Shown: piece by piece, positions 23,643-30,995 of the stretch
Numbering within the stretch: position 1 is the first letter of the stretch
How the letters are laid out: each line of letters begins with the position of its first letter
Source: JAHEJB01 sp037969195
Lineage (GTDB): Bacteria; Bacteroidota; Rhodothermia; Rhodothermales; Rubricoccaceae
Length of the DNA stretch: 40,775 nt
NCBI GenBank assembly: GCA_037969195.1
Contig: JBBKWZ010000119.1
Coordinates: 1 to 40,775 of the forward strand
Reading direction: 5' to 3'
Made by a program: the position numbers and the translations under genes
The notes under the pieces: generated by a model
Databases searched by the model: none
Told to the model about the DNA's origin: nothing
Seen by the model: the letters and a program-made list of their open reading frames with translations, nothing else

Positions 23643-24656
23643 ATGCGTCTAATAGCACTTTGTCTTTTGATGGCAGGCGCTCTGTCGGCCTTTCCCGCCG
23701 CAACCGCCCAATCTTCAGCCGCAACTGCAGATGCACTGATCACACAGGATCTGGCTGAATCAGCCGCTCGCGGTGAAGACACATATTTCAGCCAGGCGTG
23801 GCTGGTTGATACAATGGAGCGCCGAACCGGATCTTTGGATCAGGTGCCAAACGTCACCTACCGATATCACGTCATCCCACAGGGGCTCAATCGACTCCGG
23901 GCCCGCCTGCAGGTCTACAGCCTTTTTGGCGACCGAGATGTTGTCAAGCCTCTGCTGTGGTTGCTCAACCGGAACGATTTGGAGGACCTCCATCCCGGCG
24001 ACACGCTAATCGTCCCTAGTCAATTTGGGCTGGATTTTCGCGCGTACTCGCCGTTTCCACGTTACTACCCCGCGGCTCGGAGGATGGAGAAAATTGTCAT
24101 TCTGGACAAGAACGTCCAAGCCTGGGCAGCCTACCATTATGGCGAGCTGAGCCGCTGGGGCATCATCTCAACCGGCGTCCAATCCAATCGCACGCCAAGC
24201 GGTCGATTTAACGTCAATTGGAAGGTGGATTATCGCGTTTCGACGTTGAGCCCGGGCGTCATCAATCCCGCGGCTTCGAACGAATTGTGGGAGATGTACT
24301 GGGTGATGAACTTGCACGAGACACGCGGCATCCACATGCATCAGTACGCGCTTCCCACAAGTGGCCCGGCCAGTCACGGATGCATCCGAATGCTTGAGCC
24401 CGACGCGATTTGGCTTTTCAATTGGACCGACACATGGACTAAGACGGGCGGGGATGCTATTTCCTCTGCTGGCGCTACAATCCACACTCAGGGGACTATG
24501 GTCTTGATCCTTGGGCAGGACATCAACGGCCCACCGGCTCCCTTTAAGTATCGACCAGACTATCCTGTACAGATGATGGTCCGATTGCCACCAAACCCCT
24601 ACGACATTCCCGCGGGCACACCTCAGCAGGAGCAGTTCGACCGCCGGCGCGGATAG
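23643..24656 (+). CDS. L,D-transpeptidase (YkuD family), secreted
   Basis: A 337-residue exported protein with a signal peptide, MRLIALCLLMAGALSAFPAATAQ. The YkuD catalytic domain (about 145-290) starts with MEKIVILDKNVQAWAAY. It carries the active-site motif GIHMHQYALPTSGPASHGCIRM, with Cys247 as nucleophile and His245. These enzymes cross-link peptidoglycan stems or attach proteins to the wall in the periplasm. Residues about 85-125 contain a LysM-like segment ending LNRNDLEDLHPGDTLIVP, probably the peptidoglycan-binding part. The C-terminus is proline-rich. The 79-base gap upstream is AT-richer than its surroundings and may hold the promoter. A strong hairpin follows at 24669-24691. Confidence 0.92.
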   Translation: MRLIALCLLMAGALSAFPAATAQSSAATADALITQDLAESAARGEDTYFSQAWLVDTMERRTGSLDQVPNVTYRYHVIPQGLNRLRARLQVYSLFGDRDVVKPLLWLLNRNDLEDLHPGDTLIVPSQFGLDFRAYSPFPRYYPAARRMEKIVILDKNVQAWAAYHYGELSRWGIISTGVQSNRTPSGRFNVNWKVDYRVSTLSPGVINPAASNELWEMYWVMNLHETRGIHMHQYALPTSGPASHGCIRMLEPDAIWLFNWTDTWTKTGGDAISSAGATIHTQGTMVLILGQDINGPPAPFKYRPDYPVQMMVRLPPNPYDIPAGTPQQEQFDRRRG

Positions 24657-24668
24657 GAAGGAGATTGC

Positions 24669-24691
24669 TCAGGCCTGATGGTTAGGCCTGA
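24669..24691. terminator. Bidirectional terminator-like hairpin at the arsC end
   Basis: TCAGGCCT (24669-24676) pairs perfectly with AGGCCTGA (24684-24691) around a 7-base loop. It lies between the convergent transpeptidase and ArsC genes, and its left arm includes the arsC stop codon. Neither side has a T run, so it is a weaker candidate than the terminators at 3711 and 26385. Confidence 0.45.
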
Positions 24692-25088
24692 ATGTGGCGT
24701 CGATCCACGTCGCAATAGCATCGCGCACCATGCGGAATGCCGCGAGTTTCTCGGCATCCGTTCCCTCTGACGCTGATGGATCAGGAAAGCTCATGTGGAT
24801 GTTTTGCCTCTCGGCGGGAATGTAGGGACACGCCTCCCTCGCCGAATCGCACACGGTAACCACGTAGTCAAGCGATTGCCCAGCGATTGCATCGACGTGC
24901 TTCGAATAATGTCCGCTGATGTCGATGTCAAGCTCTTGCATGGCCTCTATGGCGAAGGGATTTACCCCTCCCGGCGCGGTTCCGGCACTGAGCGATTGGT
25001 ACCGATCACCATGGCGTGCGCGAAGTAGTCCCTCGGCCATTTGAGACCGGGCAGAGTTGTGAGTGCAGACGAAAAGGACGGTTTCCAC
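24669..25088 (-). CDS. arsC: Arsenate reductase, thioredoxin-coupled ArsC (LMW-PTP fold)
   Basis: A 139-residue cytoplasmic reductase of the LMW-PTP-derived ArsC family, which reduces arsenate to arsenite using thioredoxin. The P-loop is CTHNSARSQ with Cys8. The relay cysteines are Cys80 in VVTVCDSA and Cys87 in REACPY. The spacing 8-80-87 equals that of the well-studied 10-82-89 triad, which separates it from plain tyrosine phosphatases. I chose the GTG at 25088 because it places the P-loop at the usual position; another GTG lies 16 codons upstream. No ArsR or arsenite pump gene is adjacent, so the arsenic system is either split across the genome or this is a stand-alone enzyme. Confidence 0.9.
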   Translation of the reverse strand: METVLFVCTHNSARSQMAEGLLRARHGDRYQSLSAGTAPGGVNPFAIEAMQELDIDISGHYSKHVDAIAGQSLDYVVTVCDSAREACPYIPAERQNIHMSFPDPSASEGTDAEKLAAFRMVRDAIATWIDATFRPNHQA

Positions 25089-25163
25089 AGCGTAATTGTC
25101 GATGAAGGGCGTCGGAATATCGCACTCCAAAACCACAAATGTTGGACAGGTTGACTGGTCGCT

Positions 25164-25664
25164 CTACCGAGGTCGACCTAGTACGTGCGTCCAATACAAA
25201 TCCACTTCAGCTGCTCCCATTTCCACGAAACTAGGGTTCATCAAATTGACGCAGTGCCCGGGGCTTTCCGCCCAATCCTGAACGACTTCCTCAACAGTTT
25301 GCTGGTTATGTGCGATGTTCTCACCGACACGCCGCCACTCGTAGCCTTCACGCGAAACTCGCTCGCCGACCGTACTTCCATCCCTTCCTACATGGTCGAA
25401 ATAGCCGTGCTCGGCCATGTCTTCGGTATGTCGCCGAGCTGCTGACTCAAGGGCTCCATTCCACGCAAGGGGCTCTGCGGGGCCGTAATAATCGTTGCCG
25501 CACGTTCGACCTTCCGCACGAATTGAATTGATTGTCGCCAGCATAACACCCCACTCCGACGATGGAGGTTGACTCGAGGGCTGTGGCAGGAGGTCGGTGA
25601 CGGCGTCACAGCCTGGAAGAAGGATGGTTGTCAGCGTCCAAAAGACAAGCGTTGACATTCGCAT
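25164..25664 (-). CDS. CAP-domain (SCP/PR-1) lipoprotein
   Basis: A 166-residue exported protein. The signal ends in the lipobox LLPGC (Cys19), followed by a Pro/Ser-rich linker. The CAP domain spans about 40-166. It has LATINSIRAEGRTCG at the start and WNGALESAARRHTEDMAEHGYFDHVG, the usual helix with HxxDM...FxH. It continues with VGENIAHNQQTVEEVVQDWAESPGHCVNLMNPSFVEMGAA, and ends with a tryptophan-rich strand (LYWTHVLGRP). Bacterial CAP lipoproteins lie on the outer side of a membrane; their molecular activity is not settled. Two Cys in the domain may form a disulphide. It is separated from arsC by 75 bases and may be an independent gene. Confidence 0.9.
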   Translation of the reverse strand: MRMSTLVFWTLTTILLPGCDAVTDLLPQPSSQPPSSEWGVMLATINSIRAEGRTCGNDYYGPAEPLAWNGALESAARRHTEDMAEHGYFDHVGRDGSTVGERVSREGYEWRRVGENIAHNQQTVEEVVQDWAESPGHCVNLMNPSFVEMGAAEVDLYWTHVLGRPR

Positions 25665-25792
25665 TACTCCACCGGAAGGGTTCCGTGGAGCTTTCGGCCA
25701 GTTTCGGCGACCGTTAAACCAGGCTTGCGATTGTCACTCTGCGTTTCCCGCGTTCCACTTCGACGTGGCAACAACGCAGTTCTTTCGTGCTT

Positions 25793-26311
25793 TTAGCCGC
25801 CGATAACGAATCGCGCGCTAAACGGGATCGTCCTGACCGGCAGGCACATTTCGTCGTTACACGCAGCGTATCGGAGATTGCCAGTTACGACACGCTCTCC
25901 CCGTCGCGCGCCATCCTGAATTCGCAATCCTTGCCAAACACGGGCAGACCCGTCATGATAGGTATAGTCGGCGTTAAGCCCGGGATCGTGGCCAATATGC
26001 GTTTGGGACTGGCCGAGTGTTCCGAATTTCACAACACCGTCAGGAAGCGCTTCCAATTCTAGATCGAGTGGGCGTCCCGCGGGCGAATCAATCGCGTAGA
26101 CCCTCCATCCATCAAGGATGTTGGCAGATAATGTTATGTATACCCGCTCGCCGACGCGAAAACTATTCGTCATCCGAGGCGCGGAAGATGGAGGGCGAGC
26201 TGACGCCGTCCACTCAACGACTGTCTCAGGCACATTCGTTCCAATCTGCGCATTCGAGGTCGGGGTCAACAAAGCCAGGCCGAAAAGCAGCGTGAATATC
26301 CGAATGTGCAT
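25793..26311 (-). CDS. Exported DsbD N-terminal-like domain protein
   Basis: A 172-residue exported protein with a signal peptide, MHIRIFTLLFGLALLTPTSNAQ. The mature part is a single beta-rich domain like the N-terminal, periplasmic domain of the thiol-disulphide transporter DsbD. It ends with the diagnostic segment RYAACNDEMCLPVRTIPFSA, in which a CxxxxC pair would be the redox centre. The transmembrane and thioredoxin parts of DsbD are absent, so this is a stand-alone domain; such proteins are frequent in Bacteroidota. I chose the ATG at 26311 as the start of the signal peptide. It follows the ribosomal-protein operon on the same strand but is separated from it by the terminator at 26385-26422. 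Confidence 0.83.
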   Translation of the reverse strand: MHIRIFTLLFGLALLTPTSNAQIGTNVPETVVEWTASARPPSSAPRMTNSFRVGERVYITLSANILDGWRVYAIDSPAGRPLDLELEALPDGVVKFGTLGQSQTHIGHDPGLNADYTYHDGSARVWQGLRIQDGARRGERVVTGNLRYAACNDEMCLPVRTIPFSARFVIGG

Positions 26312-26384
26312 CTTTTTGCGAAGTGCTTTGAGAAGTTCGGTTTCCAAAACGTAGAACGTGGACTGAAGATCCATCACAAGCGAG

Positions 26385-26422
26385 GAAACGAAAGAGGGCG
26401 CGTAGCCTTGCCACGCGCCCTC
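26385..26422 (-). terminator. Intrinsic terminator of the rpsF-rpsR-rplI operon
   Basis: On the minus strand GAGGGCGCGT (26422-26413) pairs perfectly with ACGCGCCCTC (26403-26394) around a 9-base loop. It is followed by TTTCGTTT. It lies about 22 bases after the rplI stop codon and separates the ribosomal operon from the DsbD-like gene. Confidence 0.88.
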
Positions 26423-26444
26423 AAATCGGATGCGAAGTGAGCTG

Positions 26445-27011
26445 TTATCCCTCAGACGCTTCGCGTTCTTCCATCTCTTCTTGCTCCTCTAAATCTACCG
26501 CGGCGATCACTTCCTCCTCTTTCGAAACCTCGACCTCGGCAGCAGCCTTGACTTCCGGTGCCCGCGCCATGTCTGGTTCTACAGTAATCTTGACTTCCGC
26601 CGTGTGCTCCGGGTGGATCTTCACCATTGCTGGATAAACTCCGGTCAGGCGGATTTCCTCGTTAAGCGAGATTTTGCGTCGGTCGACATCAAATCCCTTG
26701 GCTGACAATGCCTCAGCAACTTGCTGAGTCGTTACGGTCCCGAACAAGCGATTTTCTTCACCGACAGGCATTTTGATTACGATTTCCAGTGTGGATAGGC
26801 GAGTTGCCAATGCTTCGGCGTCTTTGCTCAATTGCTCAAGTTTGTGGGCCCGCTGTCGCGTTTCTTCCGCGTATCGGAGGGTATTCCCTTTGTTGGCTAC
26901 AACGGCGAGACCCCGGGGAATCAGGAAATTGCGCCCGTAGCCTGGTTTTACGTCCACGACCTGGCCGGCAAGGCCAAGATTTGTGTGGTCTTCCTTCAGG
27001 ATGACTTTCAT
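26445..27011 (-). CDS. rplI: Ribosomal protein L9 with acidic C-terminal extension
   Basis: A 188-residue large-subunit protein L9, which binds 23S rRNA through its N-terminal domain and projects from the ribosome. The N-terminus MKVILKEDHTNLGLAGQ and the following VKPGYGRNFLIPRGLA are diagnostic. A connecting helix (about 45-75) is followed by the C-terminal domain with LFGTVTTQQVAEAL. After about residue 150, where E. coli L9 ends, there is an extra tail of some 38 residues rich in Glu. Start: the ATG at 27011 is certain from the conserved N-terminus. Last gene of the rpsF-rpsR-rplI operon, 72 bases after rpsR, ending at the terminator at 26385-26422. Confidence 0.96.
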   Translation of the reverse strand: MKVILKEDHTNLGLAGQVVDVKPGYGRNFLIPRGLAVVANKGNTLRYAEETRQRAHKLEQLSKDAEALATRLSTLEIVIKMPVGEENRLFGTVTTQQVAEALSAKGFDVDRRKISLNEEIRLTGVYPAMVKIHPEHTAEVKITVEPDMARAPEVKAAAEVEVSKEEEVIAAVDLEEQEEMEEREASEG

Positions 27012-27083
27012 TGATCGATTGCTGTTTGCTGTGTGCGACAGGGGCAGGTCGTGCAACCGACGCCCCGGACGCTTCCAGTTTGG

Positions 27084-27377
27084 TTACTTAACGTTGTCCG
27101 CGATGAACGGGAGGAGCGCCACTTGTCGCGCCCGCTTTATCGCGGTCGTGAGTTGGCGCTGGAACTTGGCCGACACTCCCGACAGACGGCGGGGAAGAAT
27201 GTTGCCCTGGTCATTCAAATACCGCTTAAGCGTTTCAACATCCTTGTAGTCGATGAACTCGACACCGGCTTCCTTGAATGGGCACTTAGGTTTGGTATAA
27301 CGCGCACCTGGGGCAGCGGTCCTTGCGATTGCCTCGGAACCGGCCGTGCCCGAAGAGGCTTCTTTTGTTTCACTCAT
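27084..27377 (-). CDS. rpsR: Ribosomal protein S18
   Basis: A 97-residue small-subunit protein that forms a pair with S6 on 16S rRNA. The conserved core begins near residue 29 with KPKCPFKEAG. It continues through FIDYKDVETLKRYLNDQG and GNILPRRLSGVSAKFQRQL to TAIKRARQVALLPF. The N-terminal 28 residues (Ser/Thr/Ala-rich with a few charges) are an extension compared with the 75-residue E. coli protein. It is the middle gene of the operon, 41 bases after rpsF. As in most Bacteroidota, no ssb gene lies between rpsF and rpsR. Confidence 0.97.
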   Translation of the reverse strand: MSETKEASSGTAGSEAIARTAAPGARYTKPKCPFKEAGVEFIDYKDVETLKRYLNDQGNILPRRLSGVSAKFQRQLTTAIKRARQVALLPFIADNVK

Positions 27378-27418
27378 GATGGATTAAGTCGTCAGAATCT
27401 AAAAACAGGAACGAGGCT

Positions 27419-27805
27419 CTACGCCTCTGCAGTCTCGGTCGCTGGCGCGGCAACGGGCCCGGCATCGCGACTAGCCTTCTCCGTCTCGTAATGACGAATC
27501 ATTTTGGCATCGAAACGCAAAACCATGTGGCGCATGATGTCATCATTGATACGCATCACGCGGTCGAACTTGGCGTTGAAATCACCGTCATCGTGCGTGA
27601 AGTAAACGTTTACGTAGAAGCCATTGCGCTTCTTCTGGATCGGATACGCCAACCGTTGGCTACCGATCTCGACGACCTCTTTGATTTCGCCGCCATTCTC
27701 GCGAATATATTTGAGCACGCGCGCAGCGATATCCTGCGTCTGCTCGTCGTTCAGTACGGGGTTGATGATGTACATCAACTCGTACATTGCTGACTGTTCA
27801 GCCAT
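27419..27805 (-). CDS. rpsF: Ribosomal protein S6
   Basis: A 128-residue small-subunit protein that binds 16S rRNA together with S18. It has the S6 start YELMYIINPVLNDEQ, the central NGGEIKEVVEIGSQRLAYPIQKKRNGFYV and the closing strand RVMRINDDIMRHMVLRF. A short Ala/Thr/Glu-rich tail follows. A textbook ribosome binding site, GGAGG, stands nine bases before the ATG. Upstream on the same strand are a compact hairpin and a possible S6:S18-binding leader (27806-27860). A GTATCTTTC element at 27886-27894 is the likely promoter core. First gene of the rpsF-rpsR-rplI operon. Confidence 0.97.
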   Translation of the reverse strand: MAEQSAMYELMYIINPVLNDEQTQDIAARVLKYIRENGGEIKEVVEIGSQRLAYPIQKKRNGFYVNVYFTHDDGDFNAKFDRVMRINDDIMRHMVLRFDAKMIRHYETEKASRDAGPVAAPATETAEA

Positions 27806-27860
27806 CGTGTGTTCCCTCCGGAATACGTGATTTTACGTATGCCCACCGTCAGAACGGATT
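27806..27860 (-). promoter_or_regulatory. Possible S6:S18-responsive leader of rpsF
   Basis: On the minus strand ATACGT (27840-27835) and ACGTAT (27828-27823) form a perfect 6-bp stem with a 6-base loop, directly followed by TCCGGAGGG. Known S6:S18-binding leaders present a CCG next to a hairpin, imitating 16S rRNA. Here the CCG also touches the ribosome binding site, so binding would block translation. GTTC upstream and GAAC downstream could form the outer stem. This is a manual reading, not a model match. Confidence 0.4.
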
Positions 27861-27885
27861 TCAGCAGCGGGCAGGGCGTAGCCGA

Positions 27886-27894
27886 GAAAGATAC
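27886..27894 (-). promoter_or_regulatory. GTATCTTTC element upstream of rpsF
   Basis: The 9-mer reads GTATCTTTC on the minus strand, about 81 bases before the rpsF ATG. TATCTTTC differs from the Bacteroidota -7 consensus TAnnTTTG at one base. The same 9-mer stands before aroF and lptC. Confidence 0.45.
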
Positions 27895-27900
27895 GGGCGT

Positions 27901-27923
27901 GGAGTTCCAGCCTGGAATACTCC
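27901..27923. other. Hairpin between prfA and rpsF
   Basis: GGAG and TTCCAG on the left pair with CTGGAA and CTCC on the right, with a two-base bulge, in a 23-base stem-loop. It lies downstream of the prfA stop and upstream of the proposed rpsF promoter, so it may help to end the glmS-prfA transcript. No T run follows on either strand. Confidence 0.35.
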
Positions 27924-27961
27924 GGAGTGAAGACTTTTAGGAGCGCGCAAGCAATTTCGCT

Positions 27962-29035
27962 CTAGCGCGAGGCCATCCGCTCTGCGTTATCCGCCAAACG
28001 AAGTGCCGTCAGGATTGGCTCCAAGCTCCCGGACAGCACATTCTGAAGCGCGTGGTTCTTGTCTTCACCTTCAAGACGGTGGTCGGTAACCCGACCTTGA
28101 GGCCAGTTGTACGTGCGGATCTTCGCGGATCGATCGCCCGATCCTACCATTTCACGCCGGGCGTCAGCGCGTTCGTTGTGGAGGCGATCGCGCTCCAGTT
28201 GATAGAGTCGTGACCGGAGCACCCGGAGCGCCTTGTCTTTGTTCTTGTGCTGGCTCTTCTCGTCCTGGCACGTTACCACGAGGCCTGTTGGTTTATGGGT
28301 TATTCGCACAGCAGAGTCCGTTGTGTTCACGCTTTGTCCTCCAGGGCCCGACGACCGATAGACGTCTATTATCAGATCGTTCGCATGAATCTCGACATCC
28401 ACATCCTGCGCTTCGGGCAGCACAGCCACAGTCGCCGCCGACGTATGAATTCTACCCTGGCTTTCCGTGGATGGCACTCGTTGCACGCGATGGACGCCGC
28501 TCTCATACTTCAATAAACCAAAAGCGCCCTTGCCTTTCGCTGCAAAAATGATCTCCTTGAATCCACCCGCTGTACCGAGGCTTGTATCCATCACTTCAAT
28601 CTTCAGCCCCTTCTCGGCGGCGAACCGCTCATAGATCGTATAAAGGTCTCCAGCAAAGAGCGCAGCCTCGTCACCTCCTGTGCCCGCGCGGATTTCAACG
28701 ATAGCGTCGCGTGCGTCTTCCGGATCCTTGGGGATGAGGAGTTGCTCCAATTGCAGTTCCAACTTTGGAATCCGTACTTCAACCTCTTCTAATTCGGCTT
28801 GGGCTAGCTCGGCCATCTCACCGACCTCCTTCTCGGCCATTTCTTTCAACTCTTCCGACTCAACGAGCAAATCCTGGTAGGTCGTTACGACGGAGACTGT
28901 CTCCTTCAAATCGGAGTACTCGCGACCCAGCTCTTCCAACTGCTTGGGATCGGAGGCAACCTCAGGCTGCGAAAGAAGCGAGCCAACTTCCTTGAAACGC
29001 GCGACGATTTCTTCGAGGACGGCGGGATCAATCAT
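27962..29035 (-). CDS. prfA: Peptide chain release factor 1
   Basis: A 357-residue class I release factor that reads UAA and UAG and triggers hydrolysis of peptidyl-tRNA. The catalytic GGQ is at 232-234 in SSGPGGQSVN. The stop-codon recognition tripeptide is PST at 188-190 in RVPSTESQG, the PxT form that marks RF1 rather than RF2 (SPF). The N-terminal helical domain and C-terminal domain have normal lengths. The ATG at 29035 overlaps the glmS stop codon by four bases, so it is translated together with glmS. Ordinary core gene. Confidence 0.97.
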   Translation of the reverse strand: MIDPAVLEEIVARFKEVGSLLSQPEVASDPKQLEELGREYSDLKETVSVVTTYQDLLVESEELKEMAEKEVGEMAELAQAELEEVEVRIPKLELQLEQLLIPKDPEDARDAIVEIRAGTGGDEAALFAGDLYTIYERFAAEKGLKIEVMDTSLGTAGGFKEIIFAAKGKGAFGLLKYESGVHRVQRVPSTESQGRIHTSAATVAVLPEAQDVDVEIHANDLIIDVYRSSGPGGQSVNTTDSAVRITHKPTGLVVTCQDEKSQHKNKDKALRVLRSRLYQLERDRLHNERADARREMVGSGDRSAKIRTYNWPQGRVTDHRLEGEDKNHALQNVLSGSLEPILTALRLADNAERMASR

Positions 29036-30867
29036 TCCACCGTCACGCTCTTCGCGAGGTTGCGTGGTTGGTCGACGTCGCAGCCGCGCATGACGGCGAT
29101 GTGGTACGACAGGAGTTGTAGAGGAATCACGGTCAAGAGCGGCTCGAAGCCTTCCGTCGTTTCGGGGACGCGAATCACGTACTCACAAAGCGGGTCGAGT
29201 TCGTCGTTGTCGTCGTTCGTAATTGCGATAACGGTACCACCACGGGCCGCAACCTCTTCAATGTTCGAAACAACCTTTTCGTATATGGCATCGCGGGTGG
29301 CGATGAATACCACCGGCATGAACTGGTCGATCAGTGCGATCGGTCCGTGCTTCATCTCGGCGGCCGGATAGCCCTCCGCGTGGATATAGGAAATCTCCTT
29401 GAGCTTCAGAGCGCCTTCGAGCGCAACAGGGAAATTGCTTCCACGGCCGAGGTACAGAAAGTTGGAAGCGAAGCGATAGTCCCGGGCAATCTGGCGAATC
29501 TTGGCGTCTGTGTTCAGCATTCGACGAATCTGGTTCGGGATCTCAACCAATGCCTCGAGATGATGATGAAGCTTCGAATCATCCAGGAGGCCCCTTTCCT
29601 TACCGAGGAGCAGCGCAATCATGGCCAGAACGGTTACCTGTCCCGTAAACGCCTTCGTGCTCGCAACGCCAATCTCAGGACCAACGTGGAGATATACGCC
29701 TGCATCGGTTTCCCGAGCAATCGTGCTTCCCACAACGTTGCACACGCCGATCGTTAGAACACCTGCCTTTTGAGCTTGGCGCATCGCAGCCAGCGTGTCT
29801 GCCGTCTCGCCGCTTTGAGAAATGACGAGGACAACATCCTTTTCGTTGATAATCGGGTTGCGATAGCGGAATTCACTCGCGTACTCAACCTCAACGGGGA
29901 TGCGCGCGTGTTTTTCGATGAGGTACTCGCCAACCAGTCCGGAATGCCAGCTTGTTCCACATGCACAAATAATGATTCGCTCCGCGTCGCGAAGACGATC
30001 CATGACATCTTCCAGGCCGCCAAGTTTAATCTGATTGGACTCAAGACGGACGCGACCCCGAAGGCAGTTTTCGATGGCCTCCGGCTGCTCCATGATCTCT
30101 TTGAGCATGAAGTGATCATAGCCGCCTTTTTCGATCTCCTCGATATCCCACTCCAGTTCGTGCACCTTTGCGTCAACCGTCCCGCCCTCAATGCTCAGCA
30201 CTTCATAGCTATCGCGTTTCACGACGGCCATCTCGCCGTCGTTGAGGTACACTACCTGCCGCGTGAATTCAATGAGCGGGCTCGCGTCGCTGGCGATAAA
30301 GTTTTCGCCATCTCCTATACCCAACAGAAGCGGGCTGCCATTGCGGGCTGCAATAATCTGATCGGGTTCGTCCTCGCTAACCAGAACAATGCCATACGCA
30401 CCCTTTACCTGTGTAAGCGCTTGTCGGACAGATTCAACGAGTGAAAGCCCGGTTTCCTTCTGGACATCGTCGATTAGATGAACAAGCGCTTCGGTGTCCG
30501 TTTCGCTTGTGAAGACGTAGCCTTTCTCCCTCAGTTTCGCGCGGATCGACGAGTAGTTCTCGATGATTCCATTGTGGATGAGCGCAAATCGATTGCCACC
30601 CGATGCGTGTGGATGGGCGTTGACGTCATTAGGCGCCCCGTGTGTGGCCCACCGTGTATGGCCGATGCCAACAGTGCCCACAACCGGGTTGTGTTCAAGG
30701 ACGGCGGCAAGGTCACTCACTTTGCCTTCCTTCTTCCGCACATCGACACGCCCGTTGACTACAGCCACGCCGGCAGAGTCATAGCCGCGGTATTCGAGAC
30801 GTCTAAGTCCTGCCAATAAAAATTCGCCTGCGTTCCTATGTCCGATGTATCCGACGATTCCACACAT
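29032..30867 (-). CDS. glmS: Glutamine-fructose-6-phosphate aminotransferase (isomerizing)
   Basis: A 611-residue cytoplasmic enzyme that makes glucosamine 6-phosphate from fructose 6-phosphate and glutamine, the entry to peptidoglycan and lipopolysaccharide amino sugars. Residues 1-240 are the glutaminase domain: Cys2 in MCGIVGYIG is the nucleophile after Met removal, and LRRLEYRGYDSAG and HTRWATHG are visible. Two SIS sugar-isomerase domains follow (CGTSWHSG, SQSGETADTL, GRGSNFPVALEGALKLKE, HAEGYPAAEMKHGP). The C-terminus PRNLAKSVTVE is the conserved end. No glmS ribozyme is expected outside Firmicutes, and I see none in the 128 bases upstream, which also lack a clear promoter. Confidence 0.97.
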   Translation of the reverse strand: MCGIVGYIGHRNAGEFLLAGLRRLEYRGYDSAGVAVVNGRVDVRKKEGKVSDLAAVLEHNPVVGTVGIGHTRWATHGAPNDVNAHPHASGGNRFALIHNGIIENYSSIRAKLREKGYVFTSETDTEALVHLIDDVQKETGLSLVESVRQALTQVKGAYGIVLVSEDEPDQIIAARNGSPLLLGIGDGENFIASDASPLIEFTRQVVYLNDGEMAVVKRDSYEVLSIEGGTVDAKVHELEWDIEEIEKGGYDHFMLKEIMEQPEAIENCLRGRVRLESNQIKLGGLEDVMDRLRDAERIIICACGTSWHSGLVGEYLIEKHARIPVEVEYASEFRYRNPIINEKDVVLVISQSGETADTLAAMRQAQKAGVLTIGVCNVVGSTIARETDAGVYLHVGPEIGVASTKAFTGQVTVLAMIALLLGKERGLLDDSKLHHHLEALVEIPNQIRRMLNTDAKIRQIARDYRFASNFLYLGRGSNFPVALEGALKLKEISYIHAEGYPAAEMKHGPIALIDQFMPVVFIATRDAIYEKVVSNIEEVAARGGTVIAITNDDNDELDPLCEYVIRVPETTEGFEPLLTVIPLQLLSYHIAVMRGCDVDQPRNLAKSVTVE

Positions 30868-30995
30868 AGATGCTTGGTGCCAACGCGTTCAGGGGGACGC
30901 GGCAAGTTGGGATGAGAATTCGTTCAATGAGGATAATGCAATCCGGATCCTGCCAAAGGCGACCAAACCTTCTTTTCGCCGAACGTTCAGGAATC

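Noticed and set aside
14979..25088. ArsC and the LMW-PTP as a recent duplicate pair
   Set aside because: They share the general fold only; their cysteine sets and lengths differ, and they belong to different families.
24669..25136. Longer ArsC start at 25136 (16 additional codons)
   Set aside because: The extra residues precede the family's usual first strand; the GTG at 25088 gives the standard position of the P-loop.
30868..30995. glmS ribozyme or riboswitch upstream of glmS
   Set aside because: The ribozyme is confined to Gram-positive relatives and the 128 bases show none of its fold.
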